DNA of 64,000 bases, taken from positions 48,019 through 112,018 of the forward strand of contig CAMAVR010000005.1 in assembly GCA_945861885.1 (NCBI GenBank), read 5' to 3'. The position numbers were made by a program, and so were the translations under genes. Source of the stretch: Nannocystis exedens (lineage in GTDB: Bacteria; Myxococcota_A; Polyangia; Polyangiales; Polyangiaceae). The notes beneath the pieces were generated by a model. It ran no database searches. It had not been told where the DNA came from and worked only from the letters and a program-made list of their open reading frames with translations. Below, piece after piece: positions 24,958 to 34,040 of the stretch. How positions within the stretch are numbered: the first letter of the stretch is position 1; each line of letters begins with the position of its first letter.

Positions 24958-26124
24958 ATGAAGACTACCTTATTCAATTTAGCGGCAAATTCCGCGAAAA
25001 TTGCCTTTTTTTCACTTGCAATCGCGTCATGTTCGTCAGCGTCGGACACGCCCGTGCCCCCCGCTCCCAATCCAGCAGTTACGCCGACGCTTCCAGGGGC
25101 ACCAGTTACACCGCCGCTCCCAGTGCGCGGCGAAGCAGCAACTCCGGCGACGGAATCGTTCTTGCCGACAAGTCAAGCGATCGCCGAAGTCGCAGTCGAT
25201 GCCGTTTATGTTGCGAACGGGGGCGACGCGACAATCTCGGTCGTCGATCCAAACGCCAAAAAGCTAATCGGAACAATCGTTCTAGAGAACGTAAAATACC
25301 CGCATCACGTCAACATTAGTCCAGACGGGTCAAAGCTCGCCGTAGCCTCCCCGGGGATGGACATGAGCGGCGGCCATCATGGCGGCATGGCGGGGATGCG
25401 CGGGGCCGTCATCGTGCTCGACGCAAAAACCGGGAAGACGCTCGTATCGCGCCGCATGGACGCGATGAATCACAACGCAATATTCACAAAAGACGGGAGC
25501 GAACTGTGGACGGCGGCGATGGCAACACTCGGCCAGGTCCTCCGTCTTGATGCTCTCACCCTGGAGCCAAAAGGGGCGATCGATGTCGGCTCAATGCCGG
25601 CCGAAATCACGTTTTCCAACGACGGAAAGCGAGCATTCGTGGCAAACGGCGGCTCAGACAGCGTGAGTGTGATCGACGTCGCAACGGCAAAAGTCGAACA
25701 GACAATCGCCGTTGACAAAGGTCCAGTCGGCGCATGGCCGGGGAGCGACGGCGTCATGTACGTCGATTGCGAAGCGAGCAAGTCGCTCGTAGCAATCGAC
25801 TCGAAAACGCTCGCAGTCGTGCGCAAGTACAACTTAGGGTTCACACCGGGGATGGTGCGCGCTGCCCCGAACGATTCGCTCTGGGTCACCGACGGCGACA
25901 ACGGCAAAGTTCAATTCAACATGCTGTCGGAAGACATGGGGATGGGCGATGTCGATACCGGCGCCGGCGCGCACGGCCTCGTCTTTTCAAACGACGGGAA
26001 GACAGCATTCGTCACCAATCAAAAAGACGATTCGCTGTCGATCCTCGACGTCGAATCGATGCAAGTGATCGGCAAAGTAGCCGTAGGGAAAAAGCCCAAC
26101 GGCCTCACATTCCGCGGAAAATAG
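24958..26124 (+). CDS. YncE-like beta-propeller lipoprotein
   Basis: 388 residues with a GGAGG ribosome-binding site and lipobox AIASC. After a proline-rich linker (about 35-65) come repeated blades with the YVANGGDATISVVD / FVANGGSDSVSVIDVAT / FVTNQKDDSLSILD pattern of YVTN/YncE seven-bladed propellers. One blade contains a Met/His-rich loop (MDMSGGHHGGMAGM, about 134-147), a possible metal site. It probably binds a ligand at the cell surface or periplasm. Its 3' end overlaps the convergent PHP gene by 20 bp. Confidence 0.85.
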   Translation: MKTTLFNLAANSAKIAFFSLAIASCSSASDTPVPPAPNPAVTPTLPGAPVTPPLPVRGEAATPATESFLPTSQAIAEVAVDAVYVANGGDATISVVDPNAKKLIGTIVLENVKYPHHVNISPDGSKLAVASPGMDMSGGHHGGMAGMRGAVIVLDAKTGKTLVSRRMDAMNHNAIFTKDGSELWTAAMATLGQVLRLDALTLEPKGAIDVGSMPAEITFSNDGKRAFVANGGSDSVSVIDVATAKVEQTIAVDKGPVGAWPGSDGVMYVDCEASKSLVAIDSKTLAVVRKYNLGFTPGMVRAAPNDSLWVTDGDNGKVQFNMLSEDMGMGDVDTGAGAHGLVFSNDGKTAFVTNQKDDSLSILDVESMQVIGKVAVGKKPNGLTFRGK

Positions 26125-27124
26125 CTAGTGCCGGGGTCCAGGCGTGTTTGTCGCCTGCGTCGACCCGCGCGCGTACGTACTGCTCGTTGCCGACAATGCG
26201 GTATTCAATCGCTCCTGTCAGCTCATGAGACTCGAGCAGTACGCGCCCGCCCCCGCCTATGAACGTCACGCGGTCGGCCGGTTGGTCGAGCGTTATAGTG
26301 TAGCTCTCGGGCGTTACGCGTAGCCGTTTTATCCGTGGGCCGGTCGATGCGATCAGCCGCCCGTGTTTTAGCGCATCGCAAATCGCCTCTTCAGTTGTCA
26401 AATCACCAAAGAGATCGACCCATCCGCTCGCGGCGAAAGCGGGCGGTTCCGCCGACAATCGCACATGATGCTCGTCGTCGACGGCAACGCCGGCAACATT
26501 GAAACCGGCGGTAAGAACCGCATCCCACAGCGCTTCGTGCGACAACTTCGCCCCGTCACCGCGTTCGTGCACGTAAGGGTGCCCGCTCGCGATTTCGATC
26601 AGTTGAATGCTTGGCGCGACTGCTATCACATCGCTTCGTCGTAGAGCCCAATCGAAATTCGGGTGGTTAACCAGCCCAACGCCGCGCTGCGCGTTGACTT
26701 CAGAAGCGGCAGCCTGCAGTGCATCGAACGGCCTATCGAACGCGCCGCCGAGGATCGGAACGGTTGTGCACAGCGCGTTGACATGGACCTGTTTGCCCCC
26801 GCCCGTCATCGTCACTTCTTCACCGGGCACGACGATAAATCGTGGCGAACTGTGCGCTGCCGCTCGCTTGACGCCATAGAGCTTGTTGTGGTCCGTCAGC
26901 GCGATAAAGCGGTAGCCGAGAGCGCGGTATGTCGCGATGACATCGTCGGCAGGGGCGTCTCCGTCGCTCGCGATTGTATGCGCATGGAGGTTCCCCCGGC
27001 TAAACGTATCGATGTCAAATGTGTCGGCAAAATGCGCTCGTAGAGGCGCATTATCGATTTTGCCACGGGAATAGCCACCCAATAGCGTAAGTGAACCAAG
27101 CGCAACCACTGCCATGCGCCGCAT
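26105..27124 (-). CDS. Exported PHP-domain metal-dependent hydrolase
   Basis: 339 residues. A short hydrophobic N-terminus (about 3-18) may be an export signal. The PHP domain shows the metal-ligand motifs NLHAHTIASDGDAP, ALTDHNKLYG, VVPGEEVT, VNHPNFDWA and a late DDEHH. A C-terminal beta region (about 250-339) follows, the CehA/McbA-like arrangement of stand-alone PHP esterases. It probably hydrolyses a phosphoester or ester; substrate unknown. It is downstream of a response regulator gene on the same strand (6 nt gap), so the two may be co-transcribed. Confidence 0.8.
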   Translation of the reverse strand: MRRMAVVALGSLTLLGGYSRGKIDNAPLRAHFADTFDIDTFSRGNLHAHTIASDGDAPADDVIATYRALGYRFIALTDHNKLYGVKRAAAHSSPRFIVVPGEEVTMTGGGKQVHVNALCTTVPILGGAFDRPFDALQAAASEVNAQRGVGLVNHPNFDWALRRSDVIAVAPSIQLIEIASGHPYVHERGDGAKLSHEALWDAVLTAGFNVAGVAVDDEHHVRLSAEPPAFAASGWVDLFGDLTTEEAICDALKHGRLIASTGPRIKRLRVTPESYTITLDQPADRVTFIGGGGRVLLESHELTGAIEYRIVGNEQYVRARVDAGDKHAWTPALAIFRGM

Positions 27125-27130
27125 CGGCGG

Positions 27131-27691
27131 CTACAGCTGCTCGGTGCGCGCTTTGTTAAATTGGCGTTGGCAATCGTCACGAAGCGAGGCATTTTGCGCT
27201 TCGAGGCGCCTGTGGAGGCCGATCACCCGTGCGGCCGCGGTAAGGCGCACATCAATCTCTTGGATTGAGCACGGTTTGGCCAAAACATCGTCGGCTCCCG
27301 CGCGCATCGCCTCGATAAAGTGCTCTTTGTCTCCAAAGCAGGTGAGAAAAATAAAATAGGTATACGTTTTATACCCGCCGGCTCGAGCGATGCGGCAAAG
27401 ATCGACGCCGGAAACATACGGCATCTGCCAATCACTCAGCACGACATCAAACGATCGAACGCTGAGGAGCGCGCGCGCCTCAACTCCGCCTCTAGCGAGC
27501 GTGATGCCGTGCCCGTGCGACTGAAGGAGACAGCCTAACCCTTCGAGCGTGTCGCGATTGTCCTGGACGATAAGAACATCGAGAACGAACCGTCGGCCGG
27601 GCTCTTTTTCACCGAATTCACGCGATCGTCTTGGCGACGATTGAGATGAGCGATGGGTCGTTTCTAATCTGGTGGCTTGTTCTGCGCCCAT
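27131..27691 (-). CDS. Single-domain response regulator with altered acidic pocket
   Basis: 186 residues: a 35-residue variable start, a receiver domain (about 36-155) and a short helical end that may be a coiled coil. The phospho-acceptor Asp (VVLSDWQMP), Thr (FLTCFG) and Lys (VLAKPC) are present. The first acidic-pocket residue is Gln (LIVQDNRD) instead of Asp/Glu, which may weaken magnesium binding. It has no output domain. The start ATG is preceded by GAGGAA. Confidence 0.8.
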   Translation of the reverse strand: MGAEQATRLETTHRSSQSSPRRSREFGEKEPGRRFVLDVLIVQDNRDTLEGLGCLLQSHGHGITLARGGVEARALLSVRSFDVVLSDWQMPYVSGVDLCRIARAGGYKTYTYFIFLTCFGDKEHFIEAMRAGADDVLAKPCSIQEIDVRLTAAARVIGLHRRLEAQNASLRDDCQRQFNKARTEQL

Positions 27692-27849
27692 CGGCTCGTT
27701 CCTCGTTGGACGGTGCTAGGATGTGCGCACCGTTCGCTGGCGCGCGACTTTATGTTGTAAGAGCGCGAACTTCAATGGCTTTTTGGCACCACAGAAGCGC
27801 GGTTGAGCACGACTTCGCAGCGGCAGTATGGTAAAGGAACAGGAGGAGG

Positions 27850-29190
27850 ATGCCGGAGCCGAAACAAATAGAGGAGCCGATGCTCTCGGGGTGGGGCCGT
27901 CTTCCCGTTGAAGGGTCCGAACAGATTTCCGAGGATCTCGAGAAGATCACGCGGGGCGCCGTTTTAACGCGCGGACTAGGGCGTTCTTACGGAGACTCGT
28001 CGCTTCCAGCGTCGCCTAACGATTCCGTTGCATGCTCGCGCCTCGCCAATCGAATTCTCTCGTTCGACGAAAAAACAGGTGTTTTGCGAGCTGAAGCGGG
28101 GCTTAGCCTCGCCGACCTGCTTGCCGTCTTTATGCCGCGAGGTTGGTTTCCCCCCGTCACGCCCGGCACAAAGTTCGTGACGCTGGGTGGGATGGTCGCA
28201 AGCGATGTGCACGGAAAAAATCATCATCGCGAAGGGTGTTTTGGCGCGCACGTTCGGAGCCTTCGCGTGCGATTGGCAGACGGCAGCATCGTCGAGTGTA
28301 GTCGAGCCGATCATAGCGACCTTTTTTATGGAACCATGGGGGGGATGGGGCTCCTCGGTCATATTCTCGAGGTTGAGTTTACGATGCAGCCGATCCCAAG
28401 CTCGTGGATCGTCATGGAGAGCGAGCGGGTCGCCAACATCGACGAATTTTTATCGGCGCTATCGCAATCGGCTCCAACCTGGCCAATGACAATGGGGTGG
28501 ATCGATTGCCTCAGCAGCGGCCGCGCGATGGGGCGGGGGATACTAATGGCGGGGCGCTGGGCCGAGCCATCCGAAGCGCCTCCAGCAATGCCGAAAGCGC
28601 CGCATCCGCACACGATGCCGGTCGACTTACCGAATTGGGCAATCAACGGCGCAACAACAAGGCTCTTCAACACCGCCTATTATTGGCGGCATCTGCGTCG
28701 CCGAGCGCACACGGTTCTGGCGCCTGATCCGTTTTTTTATCCGCTTGATGCTATTTTGCAGTGGAATCGCGTCTACGGTTCGCGGGGCTTCACACAGTAT
28801 CAGTGCGTCCTCCCGCGCGAGGCCGGCCCGGAGGCGGTGCGTGAGTTTATGGCTCGCCTCACGAAACTCGGCGGCGCATCACCGCTCTGCGTGATCAAAG
28901 ATTGCGGAGCCGAAGGGCGCGGCACTCTCTCATTTCCGATGGAGGGGACATCGATTGCGGTCGATATGGCCGTTTCACCCCAAATTCAACGAATTGTCGA
29001 CAACTTGAACGAATTTGTCATAGCAGCGGGTGGGCGAATCTACTTGACGAAAGATCGGTTCACTACAGCGGCACATTTTCGCGCGATGGAGCCGCGTCTC
29101 GATGCGTTTCAGGCGTTGCGCGAAAAGTGGGATCCCGGGCGTCGTCTGAAGAGCGCCCAATCGGTTCGTATTTTTGGAGATCGTGAATGA
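27850..29190 (+). CDS. DprE1-like FAD-binding oxidoreductase
   Basis: 446 residues. An FAD-binding (PCMH/VAO-type) N-terminal domain with RGLGRSYGDSSLP, PPVTPGTKFVTLGGMVASDV and HGKNHH is followed by an ALO-like C-terminal domain. This is the DprE1 pattern, the flavoenzyme that oxidises decaprenyl-phosphoryl-ribose to its 2-keto form. The next gene is a DprE2-like reductase overlapping by 4 nt, so the pair probably performs 2'-epimerisation of a polyprenyl-linked ribose, making an arabinose donor. In a Gram-negative host the final glycan is unknown. Confidence 0.8.
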   Translation: MPEPKQIEEPMLSGWGRLPVEGSEQISEDLEKITRGAVLTRGLGRSYGDSSLPASPNDSVACSRLANRILSFDEKTGVLRAEAGLSLADLLAVFMPRGWFPPVTPGTKFVTLGGMVASDVHGKNHHREGCFGAHVRSLRVRLADGSIVECSRADHSDLFYGTMGGMGLLGHILEVEFTMQPIPSSWIVMESERVANIDEFLSALSQSAPTWPMTMGWIDCLSSGRAMGRGILMAGRWAEPSEAPPAMPKAPHPHTMPVDLPNWAINGATTRLFNTAYYWRHLRRRAHTVLAPDPFFYPLDAILQWNRVYGSRGFTQYQCVLPREAGPEAVREFMARLTKLGGASPLCVIKDCGAEGRGTLSFPMEGTSIAVDMAVSPQIQRIVDNLNEFVIAAGGRIYLTKDRFTTAAHFRAMEPRLDAFQALREKWDPGRRLKSAQSVRIFGDRE

Positions 29191-29927
29191 AGGTTGCAAT
29201 GTTGGGCGCGACATCGGGAATGGGGCGCGCGATCGCGCAGCGTCTTGCGGCGCGCGGCGAATCGCTGTTTCTACTTGGCGCGCACGAAGATTTGCTCGCG
29301 AAGAGCGCCGCGGATCTAAAAGCGCGGCACCCGCAGCAGCGCGACTGTCGGTATGCCCAATGCGACCTCGAGCATCCTGAGCAGTTTGCCGCCGCGCTCG
29401 ATGCGGCCGATCGCGCGCTTCATCAGTTTGACTGCGTGATTGTGACCGCCGGCATGTTCGCGACGCAAGCTGCGCTCGAGGCCGACATTGAGCTCACAAG
29501 GCGGCTTTTAACGGTAAATTTCGCGAATACGATCGTTTTTTGCGAGCATGTGCGAAAGCGGCTTTTGGCGCGCGGCGGCGGGCGATTGGTGGTTTTTTCA
29601 TCGGTCGCAGGCGACCGCGGGCGCAAACCCGTCGCGCTCTACGGCCCGAGCAAAGCAGGCTTGGCAACTTACCTCGAGGCGATCGATCACAAGTTTCACG
29701 CCGAAGGGCTTTCAGTCCTCTGCGTAAAGCCCGGATTCGTGAAAACCTCGATGACAGCAGGGCTCAAAGTGCCGCCGTTCGCCGGTGAACCAGGAGCAGT
29801 CGCCGATCAAGTCATCGGAGCAATCGATCGAAGGCGAGCCGTAGTGTACGCCCCACCAATCTGGCGGCTAATTATGTTCATCATCCGCCAGCTACCACGA
29901 GCCATCATGCGCCGAATCGGCATCTAA
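29187..29927 (+). CDS. DprE2-like short-chain dehydrogenase
   Basis: 246 residues. The Rossmann motif is MLGATSGMGRAIAQRLAARG, with catalytic Ser (VVFSSVAGD) and YGPSK (Tyr/Lys). A hydrophobic C-terminal segment (about 225-240) may hold it at the membrane, as in DprE2. It overlaps the DprE1-like gene by 4 nt and would reduce the 2-keto intermediate with NADH. Its stop overlaps that of the convergent outer-membrane protein gene by 4 nt. Confidence 0.8.
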   Translation: MKVAMLGATSGMGRAIAQRLAARGESLFLLGAHEDLLAKSAADLKARHPQQRDCRYAQCDLEHPEQFAAALDAADRALHQFDCVIVTAGMFATQAALEADIELTRRLLTVNFANTIVFCEHVRKRLLARGGGRLVVFSSVAGDRGRKPVALYGPSKAGLATYLEAIDHKFHAEGLSVLCVKPGFVKTSMTAGLKVPPFAGEPGAVADQVIGAIDRRRAVVYAPPIWRLIMFIIRQLPRAIMRRIGI

Positions 29928-30514
29928 AACGTAAGAGCAACATGAGCGCCGACATCGATCCATGTGACCGGTCGATAATTGTGGCTAGAGCCGCCAGTTG
30001 CGTACTGGCTGTGAACACCAAAACTGACAAAACGAAAACCGGTGAAATCAAATGCGAGGCCGGCATCGAGCGTGAGGCCGGGGTAGCGAACGTCGACCGC
30101 GGGCGCGCCCAAGATCGCGGGGTCGGAAATCCGCGTGCTGGTACGCGCATACCCGATATGCGCGTAGACCGACGGAACCCAAATCGTGCCGACCGAGACG
30201 CGAAGCCCCCCAATCGCGCGCCATACATTTGATGTCGGGTCGCTGAGCTTGAGCGCTCCAAAAGAGCGATAATCGGCCCCGATTTCAGGGGTAAAAGCGA
30301 TCAACGGGAGACTAAACTTCTGCCCGAGGCGAAGACCGACATGCGCGCCGATCCCTTTTTGATCGGCCCTTACGGGGATGGTCGCGCCACCATCGACGGC
30401 GATCGATATCGCCTGCGCATCGCGTGACCATCCAAGCGTGCCAAGCGTGCCAACCGCGAATGCGACCCATGCGGACCGAGCGACGCGCGGCGAACAGAAA
30501 TGCAATCTCGACAT
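29924..30514 (-). CDS. Outer-membrane beta-barrel protein
   Basis: 196 residues from the ATG at 30514, preceded by AAGGGG. A signal peptide ending near DAQA is followed by alternating beta-strand sequence (GIGAHVGLRLGQ, AIGGLRVSVGTI, GLTLDAGLAFDF) and a final phenylalanine (VALTF), the signature recognised by the Bam complex. No specific family was recognised. A small porin-like or adhesin-type barrel is likely. Confidence 0.65.
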   Translation of the reverse strand: MSRLHFCSPRVARSAWVAFAVGTLGTLGWSRDAQAISIAVDGGATIPVRADQKGIGAHVGLRLGQKFSLPLIAFTPEIGADYRSFGALKLSDPTSNVWRAIGGLRVSVGTIWVPSVYAHIGYARTSTRISDPAILGAPAVDVRYPGLTLDAGLAFDFTGFRFVSFGVHSQYATGGSSHNYRPVTWIDVGAHVALTF

Positions 30515-30630
30515 GTCGAACCCCTTGAGCAAATGGCGCACGCCCCCTCAGCGGTCGCCGTTTTGAGCCATATCACAACGATTCATAAATTTCTGATTCG
30601 CCCGCCGCTGAACTGTTGCGAGCCCGATAT

Positions 30631-31026
30631 TTACGGGGACTTAGTCTCTTTGCCTTGCGCGCTATCGTGCGTACAGGCGTCATCGCCCTCTTTCTTGGCG
30701 CTCTTCGTGCCAATAGCCTCTTCGACTCGATGGGTAACTTTTTGGCCTGCCTCGTCGGCGCGATGGGTAACTTTGTCGGTCGCCTCATCTGCCGTGTGAA
30801 AGACTTTTAGTGCGAGCTCTTTCACGGCGTGACCGGCTTTGTCGGCCGTTTCTTGGACGCGGTGCTCCCCTTTTTTGGCGAGCTCTTCAACTTTGTGACC
30901 TGCCTCGGCAGCAGCAGCGCCCGCTTTTGAGGCAACTTCGCCAACTTTGGCGCTCGCTTTTGACACGAGGATTTTTGCTTTATCAGCCACTTCGTCGATT
31001 TTGGCGTTGATGTCTGTGGTGTTCAT
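30631..31026 (-). CDS. LEA-like / apolipoprotein-like amphipathic helix protein
   Basis: 131 residues from the ATG at 31026, which has an AAGGAG site 9 nt upstream. The sequence is made of repeated amphipathic 11-residue-type helices rich in K, E, A, T and D (ADKAKILVSKASAKVGEVA, ADKAGHAVKELA, ADEATDKVTHRADEAGQ). This composition is typical of group 3 LEA proteins, which protect membranes and proteins during desiccation. No signal peptide is seen, so it is probably cytosolic. The C-terminus is charged and unstructured. Confidence 0.65.
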   Translation of the reverse strand: MNTTDINAKIDEVADKAKILVSKASAKVGEVASKAGAAAAEAGHKVEELAKKGEHRVQETADKAGHAVKELALKVFHTADEATDKVTHRADEAGQKVTHRVEEAIGTKSAKKEGDDACTHDSAQGKETKSP

Positions 31027-31265
31027 AGTGATGTGCTCCTTCAAAATGACAGAGGCCGAAACGCGGCTGCTCGGTAACTGCCCGATAAATCGTCTCACGC
31101 GTAGAACTCGTGAGCTGATGAGTTAAAGGTTAAGCATCATTCGTGCCTGTGTCGCGCTCGCGTCAGGCCTATCTCGCGATCGTGAGTCGATTGTTTTGTT
31201 TGAGGCAGAGCATGACGGCTTCTTCGCGGCGAGCAGATCGGTGCTGTCATGTTACAGTCGCCCCG

Positions 31266-32948
31266 ATGAGTACGGCTCGAACTGTGCGTGCGTCGCGTGG
31301 CGCCCAATTGTCATGCAAAGGGTGGGTTCAAGAGGCTGCGCTGCGAATGCTGCAGAACAATCTCGACCCCGATGTCGCCGAACGGCCCGACGATCTTGTC
31401 GTCTATGGCGGCACCGGCCGCGCCGCGCGATCGTGGGATGCGTTTGATGTGATCGTTCGCGAGCTGCGCGACCTTGGTGACGACGAAACGCTGCTGATTC
31501 AGTCCGGAAAAGCGGTCGGGCGATTTCGAACTACGAGCGATGCGCCTCGCGTCTTGATTGCAAACTCTAACTTGGTGCCGAAGTGGGCGACATGGGATGA
31601 GTTTCGCAGGCTCGAAGCGCTTGGCCTAACAATGTACGGGCAGATGACCGCCGGCTCATGGATCTACATCGGGACGCAGGGGATTTTGCAGGGGACATAC
31701 GAAACGTTCGTAGCGGCGCGCAAGCGGTACATAGAGCGGGCGTCGAGCGCGAAAAGCGCGCAAAAAAGTGGCAATTCGTTGTGGGTTCTGACAGCAGGCC
31801 TCGGCGGCATGGGCGGCGCGCAGCCGCTCGCTGCAACGATGGCCGGTCTTTCATGCCTTGCCGTCGAAATCGATCCGGCACGCATCGCTAAGCGCATCGA
31901 AACTCGTTACCTCGATGAAGTTGCCTCGTCGCTCGACGATGCGCTCGCGCGAATCGCAAAAGCGGGGCGTGAGGATCGCGCAGTCAGTATCGGTCTCTGC
32001 GCGAATGCAGCCGATGTTTACCCTGAGCTCGTGCGGCGTAACATCGTCCCCGACCTTGTGACCGAGCAGACGAGCGCGCACGACCCGCTCAACGGTTATG
32101 TGCCGCGAGGGCTCACGCTCGAAGCGGCAGAGCAGCTGCGGCGCAAAAATCCAGACGATTACGTCGCCCGAGCCAAGAAGGGGATGGCCGATGAAGTCGA
32201 AGCGATGCTGGCGTTTCAAGCCGCCGGCGCCGAAGTGTTTGACTACGGAAACAACATCCGCGCCGGTGCGCTCGAGGCTGGATGTGGCCGCGCGTTTGAT
32301 GTGATTGGGTTTGTTCCACTCTACATTCGCCCGCTTTTTTGCGAGGGAAAAGGGCCTTTTCGGTGGGTAGCGCTTTCGGGCGACCCAGCCGATATCGCCG
32401 TGACCGACGAAACGGTTCTATCGATTGTGGCCGACCCCGATTTGCATCGGTGGGTTGAGCTAGCTCGCGAAAGAGTGAAATTTCAGGGGCTTCCCGCACG
32501 CATTTGCTGGCTTGGCTATGGTGACCGAGCCAAAGTTGGCCTCGCGTTTAACGAGCTTGTGCGCACTGGGCGTGTCAAAGCGCCGATTGTTATCGGGCGC
32601 GATCACCTCGATTGCGGTTCGGTAGCATCGCCAAATCGGGAGACCGAAGCGATGAAAGACGGGTCGGACGCGATCGCCGATTTTGCCATTCTTAACGCCC
32701 TAGTAAACACGGCGGCCGGTGCGAGCTGGGTGAGCTTTCATCACGGAGGCGGCGTCGGAATCGGAAATTCGCTCCACGCAGGGATGGTCATCGTCGCCGA
32801 CGGGACGGCTGCTGCCGCCGCGCGCCTTGAGCGAGTGCTCACGAGCGACCCTGGAATGGGGGTCGTTCGGCATGCCGATGCCGGATACGAAGCGGCCATC
32901 CGCTGCGCGAACGAGCGGGGGGTACATATCCCTCATTTGGTTATTTAA
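31266..32948 (+). CDS. hutU: Urocanate hydratase
   Basis: 560 residues from the ATG at 31266, matching the usual length; the frame upstream to 31143 is not family sequence. HutU converts urocanate to imidazolonepropionate with bound NAD as electrophile. Diagnostic segments include [86 protein letters not shown] and the [15 protein letters not shown] end. The rest of the histidine-use pathway (hutH, hutI) is not in the window. Confidence 0.97.
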   Translation: MSTARTVRASRGAQLSCKGWVQEAALRMLQNNLDPDVAERPDDLVVYGGTGRAARSWDAFDVIVRELRDLGDDETLLIQSGKAVGRFRTTSDAPRVLIANSNLVPKWATWDEFRRLEALGLTMYGQMTAGSWIYIGTQGILQGTYETFVAARKRYIERASSAKSAQKSGNSLWVLTAGLGGMGGAQPLAATMAGLSCLAVEIDPARIAKRIETRYLDEVASSLDDALARIAKAGREDRAVSIGLCANAADVYPELVRRNIVPDLVTEQTSAHDPLNGYVPRGLTLEAAEQLRRKNPDDYVARAKKGMADEVEAMLAFQAAGAEVFDYGNNIRAGALEAGCGRAFDVIGFVPLYIRPLFCEGKGPFRWVALSGDPADIAVTDETVLSIVADPDLHRWVELARERVKFQGLPARICWLGYGDRAKVGLAFNELVRTGRVKAPIVIGRDHLDCGSVASPNRETEAMKDGSDAIADFAILNALVNTAAGASWVSFHHGGGVGIGNSLHAGMVIVADGTAAAAARLERVLTSDPGMGVVRHADAGYEAAIRCANERGVHIPHLVI

Positions 32949-33017
32949 GCTGTTCGCAAAGGCCGAGCTATAGTAAGAAATCTATAGATCGAGTAATTTT
33001 TGTAATCGCGGAGAGAA

Positions 33018-34040
33018 ATGCCCCCCGACGCAGGTTCATCACCCCTAAAAACTTTGGATGAAAGACATATAGTTGTTGTTACGCACGGGCACTGCCTCGA
33101 TGGCCTCTGCTCGGCAGCGATGTACACGCGCCTCATGCGGCACGTGTATGCCGGGCAGGCGCTGAAATTCACCTACCACGGTGCCGGATACGGCCCCGGT
33201 CAAAATGGCGTCGACACAAACCTACTCCGCGGCGACGAAAACGCGATTCTCGATTTCCGATTTAGCGCGTCACCGAAACTTACGTGGTACTTCGACCATC
33301 ACGTGTCGGCGTTCGTGACGCCGGATGAGAAGCGCGTCTACGAAGAGCACGCGACTCCGGCTGATGCCCCCGGCAGGCAGATGTTTCATGATGGCACTTA
33401 CAGCTCATGCACGAAGCTGATTGCCGATATCGGCGAGCGTCGCTTCGGTCTCGATTCGTCACCGATGCGCGACATTATCCACTGGGCCGACATGATCGAT
33501 TCGGCCGCATTTCCGAATCCGCAAATGCCGGTCGAAAAGCTGCATCCCGAGCTTCAAGTGATGACCGTGGTCGAGAGCTTTTGCGACGACGCGTTTCTGA
33601 CAAAATACGTTCCTCGAGTGCTCAGCGAGACGCTCGGCGCGATCGCCGGGAGCGATGATATTCAGGCGGCTTTTGCACCGCTGAGAGAGCAACACGCGCA
33701 ATTTGTCACGTTGGTGCGGGGCAATTCGGTCGTGATGGGGCCGGTCGTCCTCGTCGACCTCCTCGCCGTAATGAACGAGGTGGGCGGAAAATTCGTGACG
33801 TATGCGCTCTATCCCCAGAGCGTCTACTCGGTCATCATCACGCGGTCGAAGTCGAAGTGTAAAATTTCGATCGGCTACAATCCGTGGTCGCATGTCGAGC
33901 GTCGGCACAACATTGCTGCAATTTGCGAGCGTTACGGCGGGGGAGGGCACCCGGTCGTCGGCTCGATCGCGCTACCGGTCGATCAAGTCGACCGCGCGCG
34001 CGAGATCGCAGCCGATGTGGTTCGCGAGCTGATGAGTTAA
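33018..34040 (+). CDS. DHH-family phosphoesterase
   Basis: 340 residues. The DHH domain shows THGHCLDGLCSAAMY (motif I), ILDFRF (II), YFDHHVS (the DHH triad) and IIHWADMIDSA; the DHHA1 domain ends with ERYGGGGHPVVGS. Enzymes of this family use Mn ions to cleave phosphodiesters in short RNAs, pAp or cyclic dinucleotides. Sequence alone does not choose among these. A GGAGAG site precedes the ATG. Its stop overlaps that of the next, convergent gene. Confidence 0.83.
   Translation: MPPDAGSSPLKTLDERHIVVVTHGHCLDGLCSAAMYTRLMRHVYAGQALKFTYHGAGYGPGQNGVDTNLLRGDENAILDFRFSASPKLTWYFDHHVSAFVTPDEKRVYEEHATPADAPGRQMFHDGTYSSCTKLIADIGERRFGLDSSPMRDIIHWADMIDSAAFPNPQMPVEKLHPELQVMTVVESFCDDAFLTKYVPRVLSETLGAIAGSDDIQAAFAPLREQHAQFVTLVRGNSVVMGPVVLVDLLAVMNEVGGKFVTYALYPQSVYSVIITRSKSKCKISIGYNPWSHVERRHNIAAICERYGGGGHPVVGSIALPVDQVDRAREIAADVVRELMS

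Noticed and set aside
31143-31265. Upstream extension of hutU
   Set aside because: The added 41 residues are not HutU sequence; ATG 31266 gives the normal family length.
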